From assembly GCA_002362385.1 (NCBI GenBank), contig DEUB01000043.1, positions 2,606 through 66,605 of the forward strand: 64,000 nucleotides of DNA, written 5' to 3'. The DNA is from Lachnospiraceae bacterium UBA3273 (GTDB lineage Bacteria > Bacillota > Clostridia > Lachnospirales > Lachnospiraceae). The notes under the pieces were generated by a model, which did no database searches, had not been told where the DNA came from, and saw nothing but the letters and a program-made list of their open reading frames with translations. The position numbers and the translations under genes were made by a program. Below, piece after piece: positions 17,957 through 27,165 of this stretch (position 1 is the first letter of the stretch; each line of letters starts with the position of its first letter).

Positions 17957-17970
17957 AGTAATAATTACTG
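17956..17970 (+). promoter_or_regulatory. Candidate PerR/Fur-type operator
   Basis: AGTAAT-A-ATTACT is a perfect 6-1-6 inverted repeat immediately downstream of the -10 box, resembling the core of the PerR box (TTATAAT-N-ATTATAA). PerR control of rubrerythrin is known in Clostridium. Only part of the 15-bp consensus matches, so this is a candidate. Confidence 0.4.
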
Positions 17971-17991
17971 ATTTTGAAAAGGAGATTTGAT

Positions 17992-18531
17992 ATGGCAAAT
18001 TTAAAAGGAACAAAAACAGAAGCTAATTTACAAGCCGCATTTGCGGGAGAATCCCAGGCAAGAAACAAGTATACATATTTTGCAAGCAAAGCAAAAAAAG
18101 ACGGCTATGTGCAGATCGCAAACATCTTTGAAGAGACTGCCAATAATGAAAAAGAGCATGCAAAAATGTGGTATAAGCTGTTAAACGACGGCATCGGCAC
18201 AACTGCGGAAAATCTGTTAGAAGCCGCTAATGGGGAAAATTATGAATGGACGGATATGTACGCTAATTTTGCCAAAGAAGCCAGGGAAGAAGGCTTTGAT
18301 GAGATCGCCGCTTTATTCGAAGGCGTTGCCGCTATTGAAAAAGAACATGAGGAAAGATACCGCAAGCTTCTTGCCAACATCGAAGGAGACCTTGTTTTCT
18401 CCAAGGATGGAGACGTGATCTGGCAGTGCGCCAACTGCGGACATATCTGCGTCGGCAAAAAAGCGCCTGAGGTATGCCCGGTCTGCGCCCATCCCCAGTC
18501 CTATTTTCAGGTTAAAGCAGAAAACTATTAA
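17992..18531 (+). CDS. rbr: Rubrerythrin
   Basis: Non-heme diiron peroxidase (179 aa) protecting anaerobes from hydrogen peroxide. A ferritin-like four-helix domain (about 1-140) carries the ligand motifs GESQARNKY, ETANNEKEHAK and AAIEKEHEERYR. A C-terminal rubredoxin-like domain has two CxxC pairs (CANC and CPVC) for the Fe(Cys)4 site. The start MANLKG has AGGAGA 7 nt upstream; an upstream TTG in frame is not needed. It has its own promoter and a palindromic candidate operator. Confidence 0.96.
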   Translation: MANLKGTKTEANLQAAFAGESQARNKYTYFASKAKKDGYVQIANIFEETANNEKEHAKMWYKLLNDGIGTTAENLLEAANGENYEWTDMYANFAKEAREEGFDEIAALFEGVAAIEKEHEERYRKLLANIEGDLVFSKDGDVIWQCANCGHICVGKKAPEVCPVCAHPQSYFQVKAENY

Positions 18532-18548
18532 AGCAGGAAAACAGTCAT

Positions 18549-19160
18549 ATGTCGCAGCATACTTTAATTGTGGAAGAAATGACAATCCCATATGAGATCA
18601 TCCGAAGCAAACGCAAGACCTATGGCATCCATGTGGCCCCCGGAGGAAAGGTAACCGTCCGTATTCCTCTGCGGGGCAGTGAAAAGTTCGCCATTTCCCT
18701 TGCGGAGTCCAAAAAGAACTGGATCGCTTCCTGCGTCATCAAATTACAGGCTGTTCCCGGTCCAAAAGAAAAGACGCCTTCCGAAAAGCGTCTGGAAGCC
18801 CTTTACCGCAAAGCTGCCAGGGAATACTTTCCAAAAAGAGTCTCTCACTATGCCCATATTCTGGGCGTGACCTATGGAAAAATATCCATCCGGGATCAGA
18901 AGACCCGATGGGGAAGCTGCAGCAGCGAGGGCAATCTTTCTTTTAACTGGCGGCTTATCCTCGCACCGCCTGATGTATTGGACTATGTAGTGATCCACGA
19001 GCTCTGCCACCGGAAGGAAATGAACCATTCCCCCGGTTTCTGGTCGCTGGTGGAATCCCTTATGCCTGATTATAAAGAAAAAAGGAAATGGCTTAGGGAA
19101 AACGGCAGAAAGCTGACTCTGGATGCTCCGGATGCAAATTCTGCGTCCCTGCAGGACTAA
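18549..19160 (+). CDS. YgjP-like metallohydrolase (M48/DUF45 family)
   Basis: 203-aa predicted zinc-dependent metallopeptidase-like hydrolase. The family signature is clear: TRWGSCSSEGNLSFNWRL, then the zinc motif HELCHRKEMNHSPGFW (HExxH with a third His). Substrate is unknown for the family. It starts 17 nt after the rubrerythrin stop and may be co-transcribed with it. Its stop overlaps the convergent glycosyltransferase stop by 4 bp (CTAA). Confidence 0.9.
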   Translation: MSQHTLIVEEMTIPYEIIRSKRKTYGIHVAPGGKVTVRIPLRGSEKFAISLAESKKNWIASCVIKLQAVPGPKEKTPSEKRLEALYRKAAREYFPKRVSHYAHILGVTYGKISIRDQKTRWGSCSSEGNLSFNWRLILAPPDVLDYVVIHELCHRKEMNHSPGFWSLVESLMPDYKEKRKWLRENGRKLTLDAPDANSASLQD

Positions 19161-20392
19161 TTGCCTTCTGCGGCGTCCAAAATGCAATTCTTGTCCCCGA
19201 TCCCGTTGATATCCTTGTATATTCCTATTCCCAAGTCAATGATGAGCAAAAGGTACAACACGGCGTAAACCCACATGGGGACCACGGTTTTCTGGGCAAG
19301 ATAGAGCGTATAGCCCCCGAAGGAGCAGATGACCGCAATAAGCGGCACGTAAAATTTCTTCGGATTATAAAAAGCAACCGCCACAGACAGCACATCCGCC
19401 AAAATACCGTACCTTTCATGCATATGGGGCAGGAAGTACACCACTATCATGACAAAAAACATACCCATTCTGATCGTCAGGTCCTTGGTAAATACAAATT
19501 TCTTTCCTGCAATATAATACATCAGGACCATCAGCACCGCTAAGGTAAAATAGACGCCCGCATCCGCATATTCCCTAAGGAAGCTGTCCGTGCCGATGAT
19601 CTGGTAAATATTGGGGAATTTATGGGAAAGGGCATAAATATCCATTTCCCCGTTGGCCTGGAAGAAATAGACCGTAAGAAGCTCCCACAGATTTTTCCCT
19701 GCGATCCAGGAAGGGATGACTCCGATAAAGTACATTACAGGGATCCACAAAAAATGCTGGATCTTCATTTTTTTCTTTACCCATAAAAGCACATATAAGG
19801 GCAGTATGAAAAAAGTCTGAAGCTTAAAGGCAAAAGCGATCCCGTAAAATATCAGAGAGAGCCTCGGCCTGTCTTTTAACATATATAAAAGAGACAGCAT
19901 CACAAAGCTGGTAAAAATAATATCGCACTGCGCCCACATGGAACCGTTTGCCACAATGGTAGGCAAAAACAGCATGACCCCGTATGCCATGACCGCCTTT
20001 TTTCTGCTTTCCGTTTCCTCTAAAACAATGAAGGCAACCGCTATGGCCGCTACAAAATCAAAGAATATGGAGACCATCTTCATTAAGTACAGCGTATTAA
20101 AAAAGGGGCAGATACTGATGAAGGAGAGGATCAAAAGATAGGGCGTGGTATAATCCACATACTCAAACTCCGCCGAAAGTCCTTTAAAACCGCCTCCGGC
20201 CTCCCGCAGGGTGGCAACCCATGGCTCAAAAAACATCTTATAATCCCCGGCAACCACATTTCTTAAGGAAAACCGGATGGCACAGCCGAATACCGTGGCA
20301 AAAACCAGAAGCAGAATATCCAGAAAACCAATGGTAATCTTTCCCATCTTCCATTCCTTATTTATGAGTCCGCGTAAAAAATTATCTACCAT
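19157..20392 (-). CDS. Polytopic glycosyltransferase related to Gpi18 mannosyltransferases
   Basis: Membrane glycosyltransferase of the GT-C type (about 411 aa) with roughly ten hydrophobic segments. An early extracytoplasmic acidic motif (YVDYTTPYLL) and the late FLPHMHERYGILADVLSVA motif are characteristic of the COG5542 Gpi18-related group, which uses lipid-linked sugars outside the membrane. The acceptor is unknown. The start MVDNFL is my choice; the frame stays open 25 codons upstream without a clear RBS. It follows ackA on the same strand. Confidence 0.8.
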   Translation of the reverse strand: MVDNFLRGLINKEWKMGKITIGFLDILLLVFATVFGCAIRFSLRNVVAGDYKMFFEPWVATLREAGGGFKGLSAEFEYVDYTTPYLLILSFISICPFFNTLYLMKMVSIFFDFVAAIAVAFIVLEETESRKKAVMAYGVMLFLPTIVANGSMWAQCDIIFTSFVMLSLLYMLKDRPRLSLIFYGIAFAFKLQTFFILPLYVLLWVKKKMKIQHFLWIPVMYFIGVIPSWIAGKNLWELLTVYFFQANGEMDIYALSHKFPNIYQIIGTDSFLREYADAGVYFTLAVLMVLMYYIAGKKFVFTKDLTIRMGMFFVMIVVYFLPHMHERYGILADVLSVAVAFYNPKKFYVPLIAVICSFGGYTLYLAQKTVVPMWVYAVLYLLLIIDLGIGIYKDINGIGDKNCILDAAEGN

Positions 20393-20468
20393 ATCTTTTC
20401 TCTTTACTTTCTTATATTTAACCTTTGCAGGACAGCAGTTGATAACGCCGGGCGTTTCAAAGTGCAAA

Positions 20469-21665
20469 TTATTTTACAAGACGCAGGGTTTCCCTTGCAA
20501 TGGCAAGCTCCTCATTGGTAGGCACTACCATAACGGTCGTCCTGCTCTCCGGCGTGGAAATGATCACTTCTTCCCCACGCTTTTTGTTGGCTTCTTTATC
20601 AATAGTTACCCCAAGATAACCAAAATATTCACAGATCATTTCCCTCGCCGCAAAGTTGTTCTCGCCTACGCCGGCTGTAAATGCAATAACGTCGACCCCG
20701 TTCATGGCCGCGGCATAAGCTCCCACATATTTTGCCACCCGGTAGCTCCATGTCTCTAAGGCTGTCTTTGCCTTTTCGTTTCCTTCATCCGCCGCATTCC
20801 CCAGATCGCGGAAATCACTGGAAAGTCCGCCGGACAAACCTAAAACGCCGGATTTTTTGTTACAGATATCAATAACGCCACCCGCACTGATCCCTTTTTT
20901 ATCTGCAATAAAGCTGATGATCGCAGGATCCAGGTCGCCGCTTCTGGTGCCCATGATCAAGCCCTCTAACGGCGTCAGTCCCATGGAGGTGTCCACGCAT
21001 TTTCCGTTTTGTACCGCCGATACGGACGCTCCGTTTCCCAAGTGGCAGACGATGATTTTCAGATCCTCCCGCTTTTTGCCAAGGATCTCTGCCGCCCGGC
21101 TGCTTACAAAATCATGGCTGGTTCCATGGAAGCCGTAACGGCGGATCTTATAGTCTTCATAATATTCATAAGGAAGTCCGTATAAATATGCTTTCTTTGG
21201 CATGGTCTGATGAAAAGCCGTATCAAATACAGCCACCATGGGAACGCCCGGCATGATCTCCCTGCAGGAATTGATTCCGATCAGGTTGGCAGGATTATGA
21301 AGAGGCGCTAAGTCGTTGCATTCTTCTACCGCTTTTATGACTTCATCATCAATGACCACGCTGCCCGCAAATTTTTCGCCTCCGTGAACAATACGGTGTC
21401 CCACCGCTCCGATCTCATCCAGAGAAGCGACCACTCCCACCTCTTTATCGACCAGTTTTTCAATGACATATTTCACGGCGGCGGTATGGTTGGGCATTTC
21501 AACCTCTGTCGTTACCTTTTCGCCCCCCGCAGGCTGATGGGTAATGGCGCTGCCATTTATGCCGATACGCTCGCACAACCCTTTTGCCAGCACTTTTTCA
21601 CTTTCGCTGTCGATCAACTGATACTTTAAGGAAGAGCTTCCGCAGTTAATAACCAGAATATTCAT
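20469..21665 (-). CDS. ackA: Acetate kinase
   Basis: Fermentative acetate kinase (398 aa) making ATP from acetyl phosphate. It belongs to the ASKHA fold: it opens with MNILVINCGSSSLKYQ and contains the family motifs VGHRIVHGGEKF, FDTAFHQTMP, HLGNGASV and FTAGVGENN. The open frame continues 38 codons upstream, but AGAAGG precedes this ATG and the start matches homologues. There is no pta neighbour; the gene follows proS and precedes the glycosyltransferase on the minus strand. Confidence 0.96.
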   Translation of the reverse strand: MNILVINCGSSSLKYQLIDSESEKVLAKGLCERIGINGSAITHQPAGGEKVTTEVEMPNHTAAVKYVIEKLVDKEVGVVASLDEIGAVGHRIVHGGEKFAGSVVIDDEVIKAVEECNDLAPLHNPANLIGINSCREIMPGVPMVAVFDTAFHQTMPKKAYLYGLPYEYYEDYKIRRYGFHGTSHDFVSSRAAEILGKKREDLKIIVCHLGNGASVSAVQNGKCVDTSMGLTPLEGLIMGTRSGDLDPAIISFIADKKGISAGGVIDICNKKSGVLGLSGGLSSDFRDLGNAADEGNEKAKTALETWSYRVAKYVGAYAAAMNGVDVIAFTAGVGENNFAAREMICEYFGYLGVTIDKEANKKRGEEVIISTPESRTTVMVVPTNEELAIARETLRLVK

Positions 21666-21849
21666 TTTTATATACCTTCTTTCCTGCTTTTCATAAATAT
21701 CCCCCGCCCCGTATGGCTGCCGTCTGCTGCAAAAGATCCGCAGAGCCCCCCAAAAACATACTGCACCGGTCAAGGACAACAGACAATGGCCTTTATCTGC
21801 CGTTCGGCGGGATTTCTGTTTCTATTGTACACATTCGCTATGGAAAAAT

Positions 21850-23295
21850 CTAGTATGCTTTTCCCCAATATACCATTTTCGCAGCAGGCCTGCCACAGCA
21901 GACGCAGGTGTCCGAAAGCCGGTCCTGCTCAAAAGGCATACAGCGGCTGGTCACGGAAAGCTTTTCCTTGATCACATCCTCGCATTCCTGGTTTCCGCAC
22001 CACATAGCCTTTACAAAGCCCGTTTTCTCCGTAAACAGTTTTTCAAATTCTTCCATGGTTCTTGCCACGTAAGTATGCTCGTCCCGGTGCTTTCTCGCCC
22101 GCTCAAGCATTTCCGTCTGCATGGTCGCTAAAAGCTTTGCTGTTTCTTCCTCTACGTGATCTAAGGCGCAAGGGATTTTCTCCCTGGTGTCCCTGCGCAC
22201 AAGCACACATTTTCCTTCCGCTATATCCTTGGGCCCGATCTCGACCCTTACCGGAATGCCTCTCATCTCACATTCGGAAAATTTCCATCCCGGACTCTTA
22301 TCGGAATCATCTACCTTAACGCGCATTCTGTTTTCTTCATATTTACAAAGACGTTCTTTTAATTCATATGCCTTATCCAGCACGCCTTCCTTTTTCTGCT
22401 GGATGGGAATGATCATAATCTGTGTGGGCGCTACTAAAGGAGGCAGAACAAGACCCGAATCATCCCCGTGTACCATAATGACCGCGCCGATCAGACGGGT
22501 CGTCATACCCCATGAGGTCTGATGTACATATTGCAGCTTATTATCCCTGTCCGTATACTGAATGCCGAAAGCCCTGGCAAATCCGTCCCCGAAATTATGG
22601 CTGGTTCCCGATTGAAGGGCCTTTCCGTCATGCATCAGGGCTTCTATCGTATAAGTAGCTTCCGCTCCTGCGAATTTTTCCTTATCGGTTTTCTGTCCTT
22701 TGATAACGGGAATCGCCAGCACCTCTTCACAGAATTTGGCGTATACGTTCAACATCTGAATGGTACGCTCCTGCGCCTCTTCTGCCGTAGCATGGGCCGT
22801 ATGGCCTTCCTGCCATAAGAATTCCCTGCTCCGGAGGAAAGGTCTTGTTTCCTTTTCCCAACGCACAACGGAACACCACTGGTTATAGACCTTTGGCAGA
22901 TCCCTGTATGACTGTACGTCATTTTTATAGAAATCACAAAACAGCGTTTCGGAAGTGGGTCTGACGCAAAGTCTCTCCTGCAAAGGCTGAAGCCCTCCAT
23001 GGGTTACCCATGCAACCTCCGGCGCAAAGCCTTCCACATGGTCCTTTTCCTTTTCCAGAAGGCTTTCCGGAATAAACATGGGCAGGTATACGTTTTCCAC
23101 GCCCGTTTCCTTAAACCTTTCGTCTAACTGCTTCTGGATCAGCTCCCAGATCGCATAGCCTGCAGGTTTGAATACCATACAGCCTTTCACGCTGGTATAA
23201 TCGATCAGCTCCGCCTTCTTTACCACGTCGGTATACCACTGGGCGAAATCCTCTTCCATGGAAGTGATCGCCTCAACTAACTTTTTGTCCGCCAT
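21850..23295 (-). CDS. proS: Prolyl-tRNA synthetase, short (no editing insertion) type
   Basis: Class II aminoacyl-tRNA synthetase (481 aa) charging tRNA-Pro. It is the archaeal/eukaryote-like ProS without the bacterial INS editing domain. Class II motifs are visible: MFIPESLLEKEKDHVEGFAP region, RPTSETLFCDFYK, RWEKETRPFLRSREFLWQEG and HNFGDGFARAF. A C-terminal cysteine pair set (CGNQECEDVI, CVCCGRPA) suggests a zinc-binding extension. The start MADKKLV has AAAGGAG upstream. Expression should depend on the T-box leader directly upstream. Confidence 0.95.
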   Translation of the reverse strand: MADKKLVEAITSMEEDFAQWYTDVVKKAELIDYTSVKGCMVFKPAGYAIWELIQKQLDERFKETGVENVYLPMFIPESLLEKEKDHVEGFAPEVAWVTHGGLQPLQERLCVRPTSETLFCDFYKNDVQSYRDLPKVYNQWCSVVRWEKETRPFLRSREFLWQEGHTAHATAEEAQERTIQMLNVYAKFCEEVLAIPVIKGQKTDKEKFAGAEATYTIEALMHDGKALQSGTSHNFGDGFARAFGIQYTDRDNKLQYVHQTSWGMTTRLIGAVIMVHGDDSGLVLPPLVAPTQIMIIPIQQKKEGVLDKAYELKERLCKYEENRMRVKVDDSDKSPGWKFSECEMRGIPVRVEIGPKDIAEGKCVLVRRDTREKIPCALDHVEEETAKLLATMQTEMLERARKHRDEHTYVARTMEEFEKLFTEKTGFVKAMWCGNQECEDVIKEKLSVTSRCMPFEQDRLSDTCVCCGRPAAKMVYWGKAY

Positions 23296-23332
23296 TTTTC
23301 TTTCTCCTTTTTCCTGATATATTTCCGGGAAT

Positions 23333-23585
23333 AAAAAACGCCGCATCTTCATCCCTGTAAGGGACCGAAGACCGGCGGTACCACCCTAATTAGCCTATGC
23401 TTTCTTTGCATAGCGCTCTCTCTTTGCCGCTAACGCCGGCTTACGTCGTATTTTCATACGAGGCTCCAAGGCAGGTTCCGATGCTTCCACCTGGGAATTT
23501 CACAGCAACCGTCCAAACATCCCATCCGGTAATTCCCTCTCTGAAGGCTTTCCTATCGTACTGATCCTCTTCAACGCCTGTCTAT
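23333..23585 (-). promoter_or_regulatory. T-box riboswitch leader of proS
   Basis: On the minus strand the leader shows the stem I start GAAGAGGATCAGTACGATAG (23561-23580 region), the AGAGAG element, and the canonical T-box AGGGTGGTACCGCCGG at about 23376-23391. A terminator follows: GCCGGTCTTCGGTCCC pairing with GGGATGAAGATGCGGC, then CGTTTTTT (23333-23340). Uncharged tRNA binding should favour the antiterminator and allow proS transcription. A CCC triplet in AAATTCCCAGG (about 23490) is a candidate proline specifier codon, but I could not fold stem I to confirm it. Confidence 0.92.
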
Positions 23586-23590
23586 TGGGT

Positions 23591-23619
23591 ATTTTAGGCA
23601 TAAATCGGGGATTTGTCAA
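23591..23619 (-). promoter_or_regulatory. proS T-box promoter
   Basis: Minus strand TTGACA (23614-23619), 17-bp spacer, TAAAAT (23591-23596), ending a few bases before the T-box leader begins. The position gives a leader of about 290 nt, normal for T-box genes. The remaining 23620-23786 is AT-rich with no gene seen. Confidence 0.75.
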
Positions 23620-23786
23620 TTGAAATCAGAATTTTTGTTCTAATTAATAAGAATAGGAAGCGTTGTTTTTTTTATACTCATTTAAAAATGAATAACATAA
23701 ATTTCCCAAAATCTTAAATTTGTGTTATGAATGTGCAAAAACTTTTAATTTTAATAGTAAAAAATAATTCAACATTTAAGAGGCTG

Positions 23787-25040
23787 TTAAAGCTCCAAGC
23801 TATTCTCTTTCAAAAGAAAATCATAGATACTCATAATTGTAATGCCGTCTTCATCCCGTGTAACATTTACAACATCTTTTACAATAATGATTTTTTTAAA
23901 AGAGTCTTTTACATTTATAAGAGATGCTTTCTCCTGCTTTTTCTTTTCTTGTGTCGGCATACTGAAAGCAGATTGAATATAATAACGTCTGCTTCCCAGA
24001 TTTGCAATAAAATCTATTTCCAGCTGCGTCCTCTCTGTTTTTCCTTCAGTATTAAGACTTCTTTTCTCTACAACACCCACATCTACCGTATATCCCCGGC
24101 TTCGCAATTCGTTATACACAATATTTTCCATAAGGTGCGTTTCTTCTATCTGCCTGAATCCTAATCGAGCATTTCGAAGCCCTACATCTTCAAAATAGTA
24201 TTTCAAAGGCGTGCCAATATATTTTCTGCCTTTTACGTTATAACGATTTGCTTTACTGATAATAAAGGCATCTTCCAGATATTCCATATACTGCCTTATG
24301 GTATTCAAACTGATATCCGATTTGATCACACTTTTAAAAGTCGCTTCAATCTTTGGTGCGTTGGTCAGCGAACCAATAGCAGATGCCAAAATATTGATCA
24401 GATCTTCCAGTTCCTGGGTTTTGTCAATATGATGCCTGTCTATAATATCCTTTAAATAGGTTTCTTCAAACAATTTAGTCAAATATTGAATTTTCTGCTC
24501 TTCTGTTTTCATTGTCACGGTAAGCGGCAGCCCCCCATAAACAACATACTCCGCCCATCCATGATACATATCTCCATCATAAACCTGCATAAATTCTTTA
24601 AAAGTCAGAGGAAAAATATGAATCTCATCGCCTCTTCCCCTAAATTCGGTAATAACATCTTTTGATAAAAATTTAGAGTTACTGCCCGTCACATATATAT
24701 CCGCATTTGAAATATGAAGAAGTGTATTCAATACTTCCTCAAACTCCGCAAGCATCTGCACTTCATCCAGCATAATATAATACTGTCCCTGATCTGTAAT
24801 AAGCGACTCAATATAATCTAAAATTGCGTCAGGATCACGGTATTTTTTATTTTTTCTTTGATCAAGTTCTATTGTAATGATATGGGATTCTGAAATATCC
24901 TGCTCTAACAAATAATTTTTAAAAATATGAAAAAGCAAATAAGACTTTCCGCTTCTTCTAATACCTGTCACAATTTTTATCATACCGTTATGCATACGGT
25001 TAATTAAATCATTTAGATATTTCTCTCTTTTAATCTCCAT
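23787..25040 (-). CDS. AAA ATPase with DUF4143 domain
   Basis: 417-aa P-loop ATPase of the widespread, poorly understood AAA_14/DUF4143 group. Walker A is GIRRSGKSYLL (about residues 27-37) and Walker B YIMLDEVQML. A winged-helix segment follows (YMEYLEDAFIISKANRYNVKG), and the C-terminal DUF4143 region has a nuclease-like ERTQLEIDFIAN. The start MEIKREKY is preferred over an upstream codon; spacing to GGGG is 9 nt. The gene is visibly more AT-rich than its neighbours and stands alone with its own promoter, which suggests horizontal acquisition. Biological role is unknown. Confidence 0.85.
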   Translation of the reverse strand: MEIKREKYLNDLINRMHNGMIKIVTGIRRSGKSYLLFHIFKNYLLEQDISESHIITIELDQRKNKKYRDPDAILDYIESLITDQGQYYIMLDEVQMLAEFEEVLNTLLHISNADIYVTGSNSKFLSKDVITEFRGRGDEIHIFPLTFKEFMQVYDGDMYHGWAEYVVYGGLPLTVTMKTEEQKIQYLTKLFEETYLKDIIDRHHIDKTQELEDLINILASAIGSLTNAPKIEATFKSVIKSDISLNTIRQYMEYLEDAFIISKANRYNVKGRKYIGTPLKYYFEDVGLRNARLGFRQIEETHLMENIVYNELRSRGYTVDVGVVEKRSLNTEGKTERTQLEIDFIANLGSRRYYIQSAFSMPTQEKKKQEKASLINVKDSFKKIIIVKDVVNVTRDEDGITIMSIYDFLLKENSLEL

Positions 25041-25093
25041 ACAAGAATACCCCATTGAATATTTTTGACATTTTTACCACTTTCGTTCAATTA

Positions 25094-25122
25094 ATTATAA
25101 GCTTTTTTAATATCGAATACAA
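25094..25122 (-). promoter_or_regulatory. Promoter of the DUF4143 ATPase
   Basis: Minus strand TTGTAT (25117-25122), 17-bp spacer, TATAAT (25094-25099), about 55 bp before the start codon. Confidence 0.55.
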
Positions 25123-25128
25123 TATTTT

Positions 25129-26097
25129 TTATTCATAAAACCTCTCCAGATTCCTCCTAAACAACTTCGCCGGCCTGTGCCCGGCTCCTTCCGCTATTTC
25201 ATCTGTTTCTATGACATAATCCGCTATTTTCCTGCGGAAGTTAGCCACAAGCAGCTTTTTCCCCTGCACGATTTCAAAAGCCTTTTGCAATGCGGTAAGA
25301 GTAAACCTTTCCGGCATAAGGTCAAAAACAGGCCTTCCGTTTTCATTTACTTCCTTCTGCAAAGCTAAAAAAGCACATAAAATAACCTTTGCGTGGTCAA
25401 AACCGATCCCTTCAGAACGGACGATCTCATAATCTATTGTTTCATGATAATTATGAAAATATCTATCCTCTATGATTTCCGCCCCTAATTCGGTCCGCTT
25501 TTGATCGGCCTCAAGTCCCTTTTTTTCCAAGCCCGGATCCTGTTTTCCCTCACAGATCAGCTTCAAATAATAGCAATTCCTGATATGAGCCTTCTCCTCT
25601 TCTATTTCCCTGCACAGTTCCTTTTTTTCTATGGAAATTGAAAACCAGCCTGCTTCCCATGCGTCGCTTCCTGCATGAACTCTATAGTTTTCCCCATTGA
25701 CCAGCGTCAAAAATGCGTGGGAAATGATCCATCCTCTGGGGTCCCTGCCCGGCTCGCTGAATATGTCAAAGGGTCTTAAATAGGCGTCTTTTATGCCGGT
25801 CTCCTCACAAAGCTCCCGCCTTGCCGTTTCCAAAGTGCTTTCCCCTTTCCGGCAAAACCCGCCCGGCAGCGCCCATTCGTTTTTATAGGGGTAGCTTCCT
25901 CTTTTGATCAGCAAAAGCTTTAACTTCTGCTCCGGGTCCTTGCGGTAGTTTTCCAAACGGCCGCCCGCTTCTCCGCCGCCTTCTTTCATTATGGCAAAAA
26001 CCGCCATATCCGCAGCCACGGAGGGCCTTTCAAAATCCTCGATATTATATTTTTCCAGATATGCTTTTTCTTCCTCTGACATTTTATATGTTCTCAT
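25129..26097 (-). CDS. Nudix hydrolase fused to NrtR-like winged helix (regulator)
   Basis: 322-aa protein with an N-terminal Nudix domain and a C-terminal winged helix of the NrtR type. The Nudix box (79-102) has its Gly, Glu and RELCEETG elements intact. The tail FTLTALQKAFEIVQG, VANFRRKI and GHRPAKLFRRN is the hallmark of NrtR, which senses ADP-ribose or related NAD metabolites and represses NAD genes. An insertion of about 60 residues separates the domains. It is the last gene of an operon behind an SPFH protein and an NAD-kinase-like protein, and two palindromes sit at the operon promoter, so autoregulation is a reasonable inference. It may also retain hydrolase activity. Confidence 0.85.
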   Translation of the reverse strand: MRTYKMSEEEKAYLEKYNIEDFERPSVAADMAVFAIMKEGGGEAGGRLENYRKDPEQKLKLLLIKRGSYPYKNEWALPGGFCRKGESTLETARRELCEETGIKDAYLRPFDIFSEPGRDPRGWIISHAFLTLVNGENYRVHAGSDAWEAGWFSISIEKKELCREIEEEKAHIRNCYYLKLICEGKQDPGLEKKGLEADQKRTELGAEIIEDRYFHNYHETIDYEIVRSEGIGFDHAKVILCAFLALQKEVNENGRPVFDLMPERFTLTALQKAFEIVQGKKLLVANFRRKIADYVIETDEIAEGAGHRPAKLFRRNLERFYE

Positions 26098-26109
26098 ATG
26101 CGCTCCCTG

Positions 26110-27090
26110 TTATACCACAAGATTTCCTTTTTTGTCTGCGATACCGATCTCGATCTCGCTTCCCGCATTAAATTCAATGGCGTCGCTTTCCATGCCGTCT
26201 GAAAATAAAACGCCGTTTACCGCCATTTTGGAAACGATCCGAAGAGTATCCTCTTTTCCCAGTTTACCATATACAATGTCAGCTTGGGTAGACCTGCTTT
26301 TATAAGGTTCCCTCACGACAAAAGTCAGATTATCGTCCGACCATCCTACAGGTTTATCTTTAAAGAAAATACTTCCTCCTCCCAGAATCTCTGCAATCCT
26401 CATGGCTTCCGTCATAACGGATTTGTACCAGCCCGTAGCGCCGAGGCCGGTGGATACGATTATGCCGCTGGAAGACTGGTTTTCCTCCTGTCGGTTCCAA
26501 CAAATGTGATACTGTGCCGAGGTGTGGGTCCGCTGGCCGATAAACAGATCATTTACCGCCAGCATCTCCTGTCCGTCTTTTGTGGACGCCCTTGCAATGG
26601 TAACGGCTTTCCTTTGATAATTTCCCCTTATTACAGCGGGAAGGATACCTGTAAGATCTCCCGGCTCAAAGGGAAGCAGGACCCCGTCCCATCTTTTTAT
26701 GTCCGGATTGACCCCGATCAAAGGATGGCCCTTTAAATATTTCATCACATTTGCAACCAGTCCGTCCTGTCCCACCGCAATAATGATATCATCCCTGCCA
26801 AGGATCATGTTGGGAAAAAAGGTTCTGTCCACTTCCTGTATCCTTGCATATTTTTCTGCAATGGACTTTACTGCCGCCACAGCCTTCCGGTAATTTTCAT
26901 CTTCCAGAATATAGTCAGAAAAATCAGCGCCCAGGTGTTCAATGTAAAACTTTGCCTGCTCCAAAGTATTGTATTTATTTACAAGCTCTGTCAGCCTGGT
27001 TTTTCTGGTCACGATAATGATTTTATTCATGCCCCGCTCTTTGACATACGCTGATTTTATGGGATTTACGTTTAAATCATTTCTTTTCAT
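26110..27090 (-). CDS. NAD kinase-like protein
   Basis: 326-aa member of the NAD kinase / diacylglycerol kinase fold. The usual GGDG motif reads VGQDG (106-110), keeping the catalytic Asp109 but changing the second Gly to Gln. The downstream motif reads AVNDLFIG where NAD kinases have NE. The nucleotide/NAD loop appears as IVSTGLGATGW. It could phosphorylate NAD or a derivative, or act as an NAD(P) sensor; the changed motif makes canonical NADK activity uncertain. The start has GAGGG before the ATG. It lies between the SPFH gene and the NrtR-like gene, 12 nt from the latter. Confidence 0.78.
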   Translation of the reverse strand: MKRNDLNVNPIKSAYVKERGMNKIIIVTRKTRLTELVNKYNTLEQAKFYIEHLGADFSDYILEDENYRKAVAAVKSIAEKYARIQEVDRTFFPNMILGRDDIIIAVGQDGLVANVMKYLKGHPLIGVNPDIKRWDGVLLPFEPGDLTGILPAVIRGNYQRKAVTIARASTKDGQEMLAVNDLFIGQRTHTSAQYHICWNRQEENQSSSGIIVSTGLGATGWYKSVMTEAMRIAEILGGGSIFFKDKPVGWSDDNLTFVVREPYKSRSTQADIVYGKLGKEDTLRIVSKMAVNGVLFSDGMESDAIEFNAGSEIEIGIADKKGNLVV

Positions 27091-27165
27091 TGCTTTTCCC
27101 TCGTCAAAAATTTATGATGCTCTTATTGGTTTTTTTTTGATCCGACGACCGGGCTGTTTTCGGCC

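Noticed and set aside
23787..25040. Mobile element around the DUF4143 ATPase
   Set aside because: No transposase, terminal inverted repeats or target duplication seen; only base composition suggests transfer.
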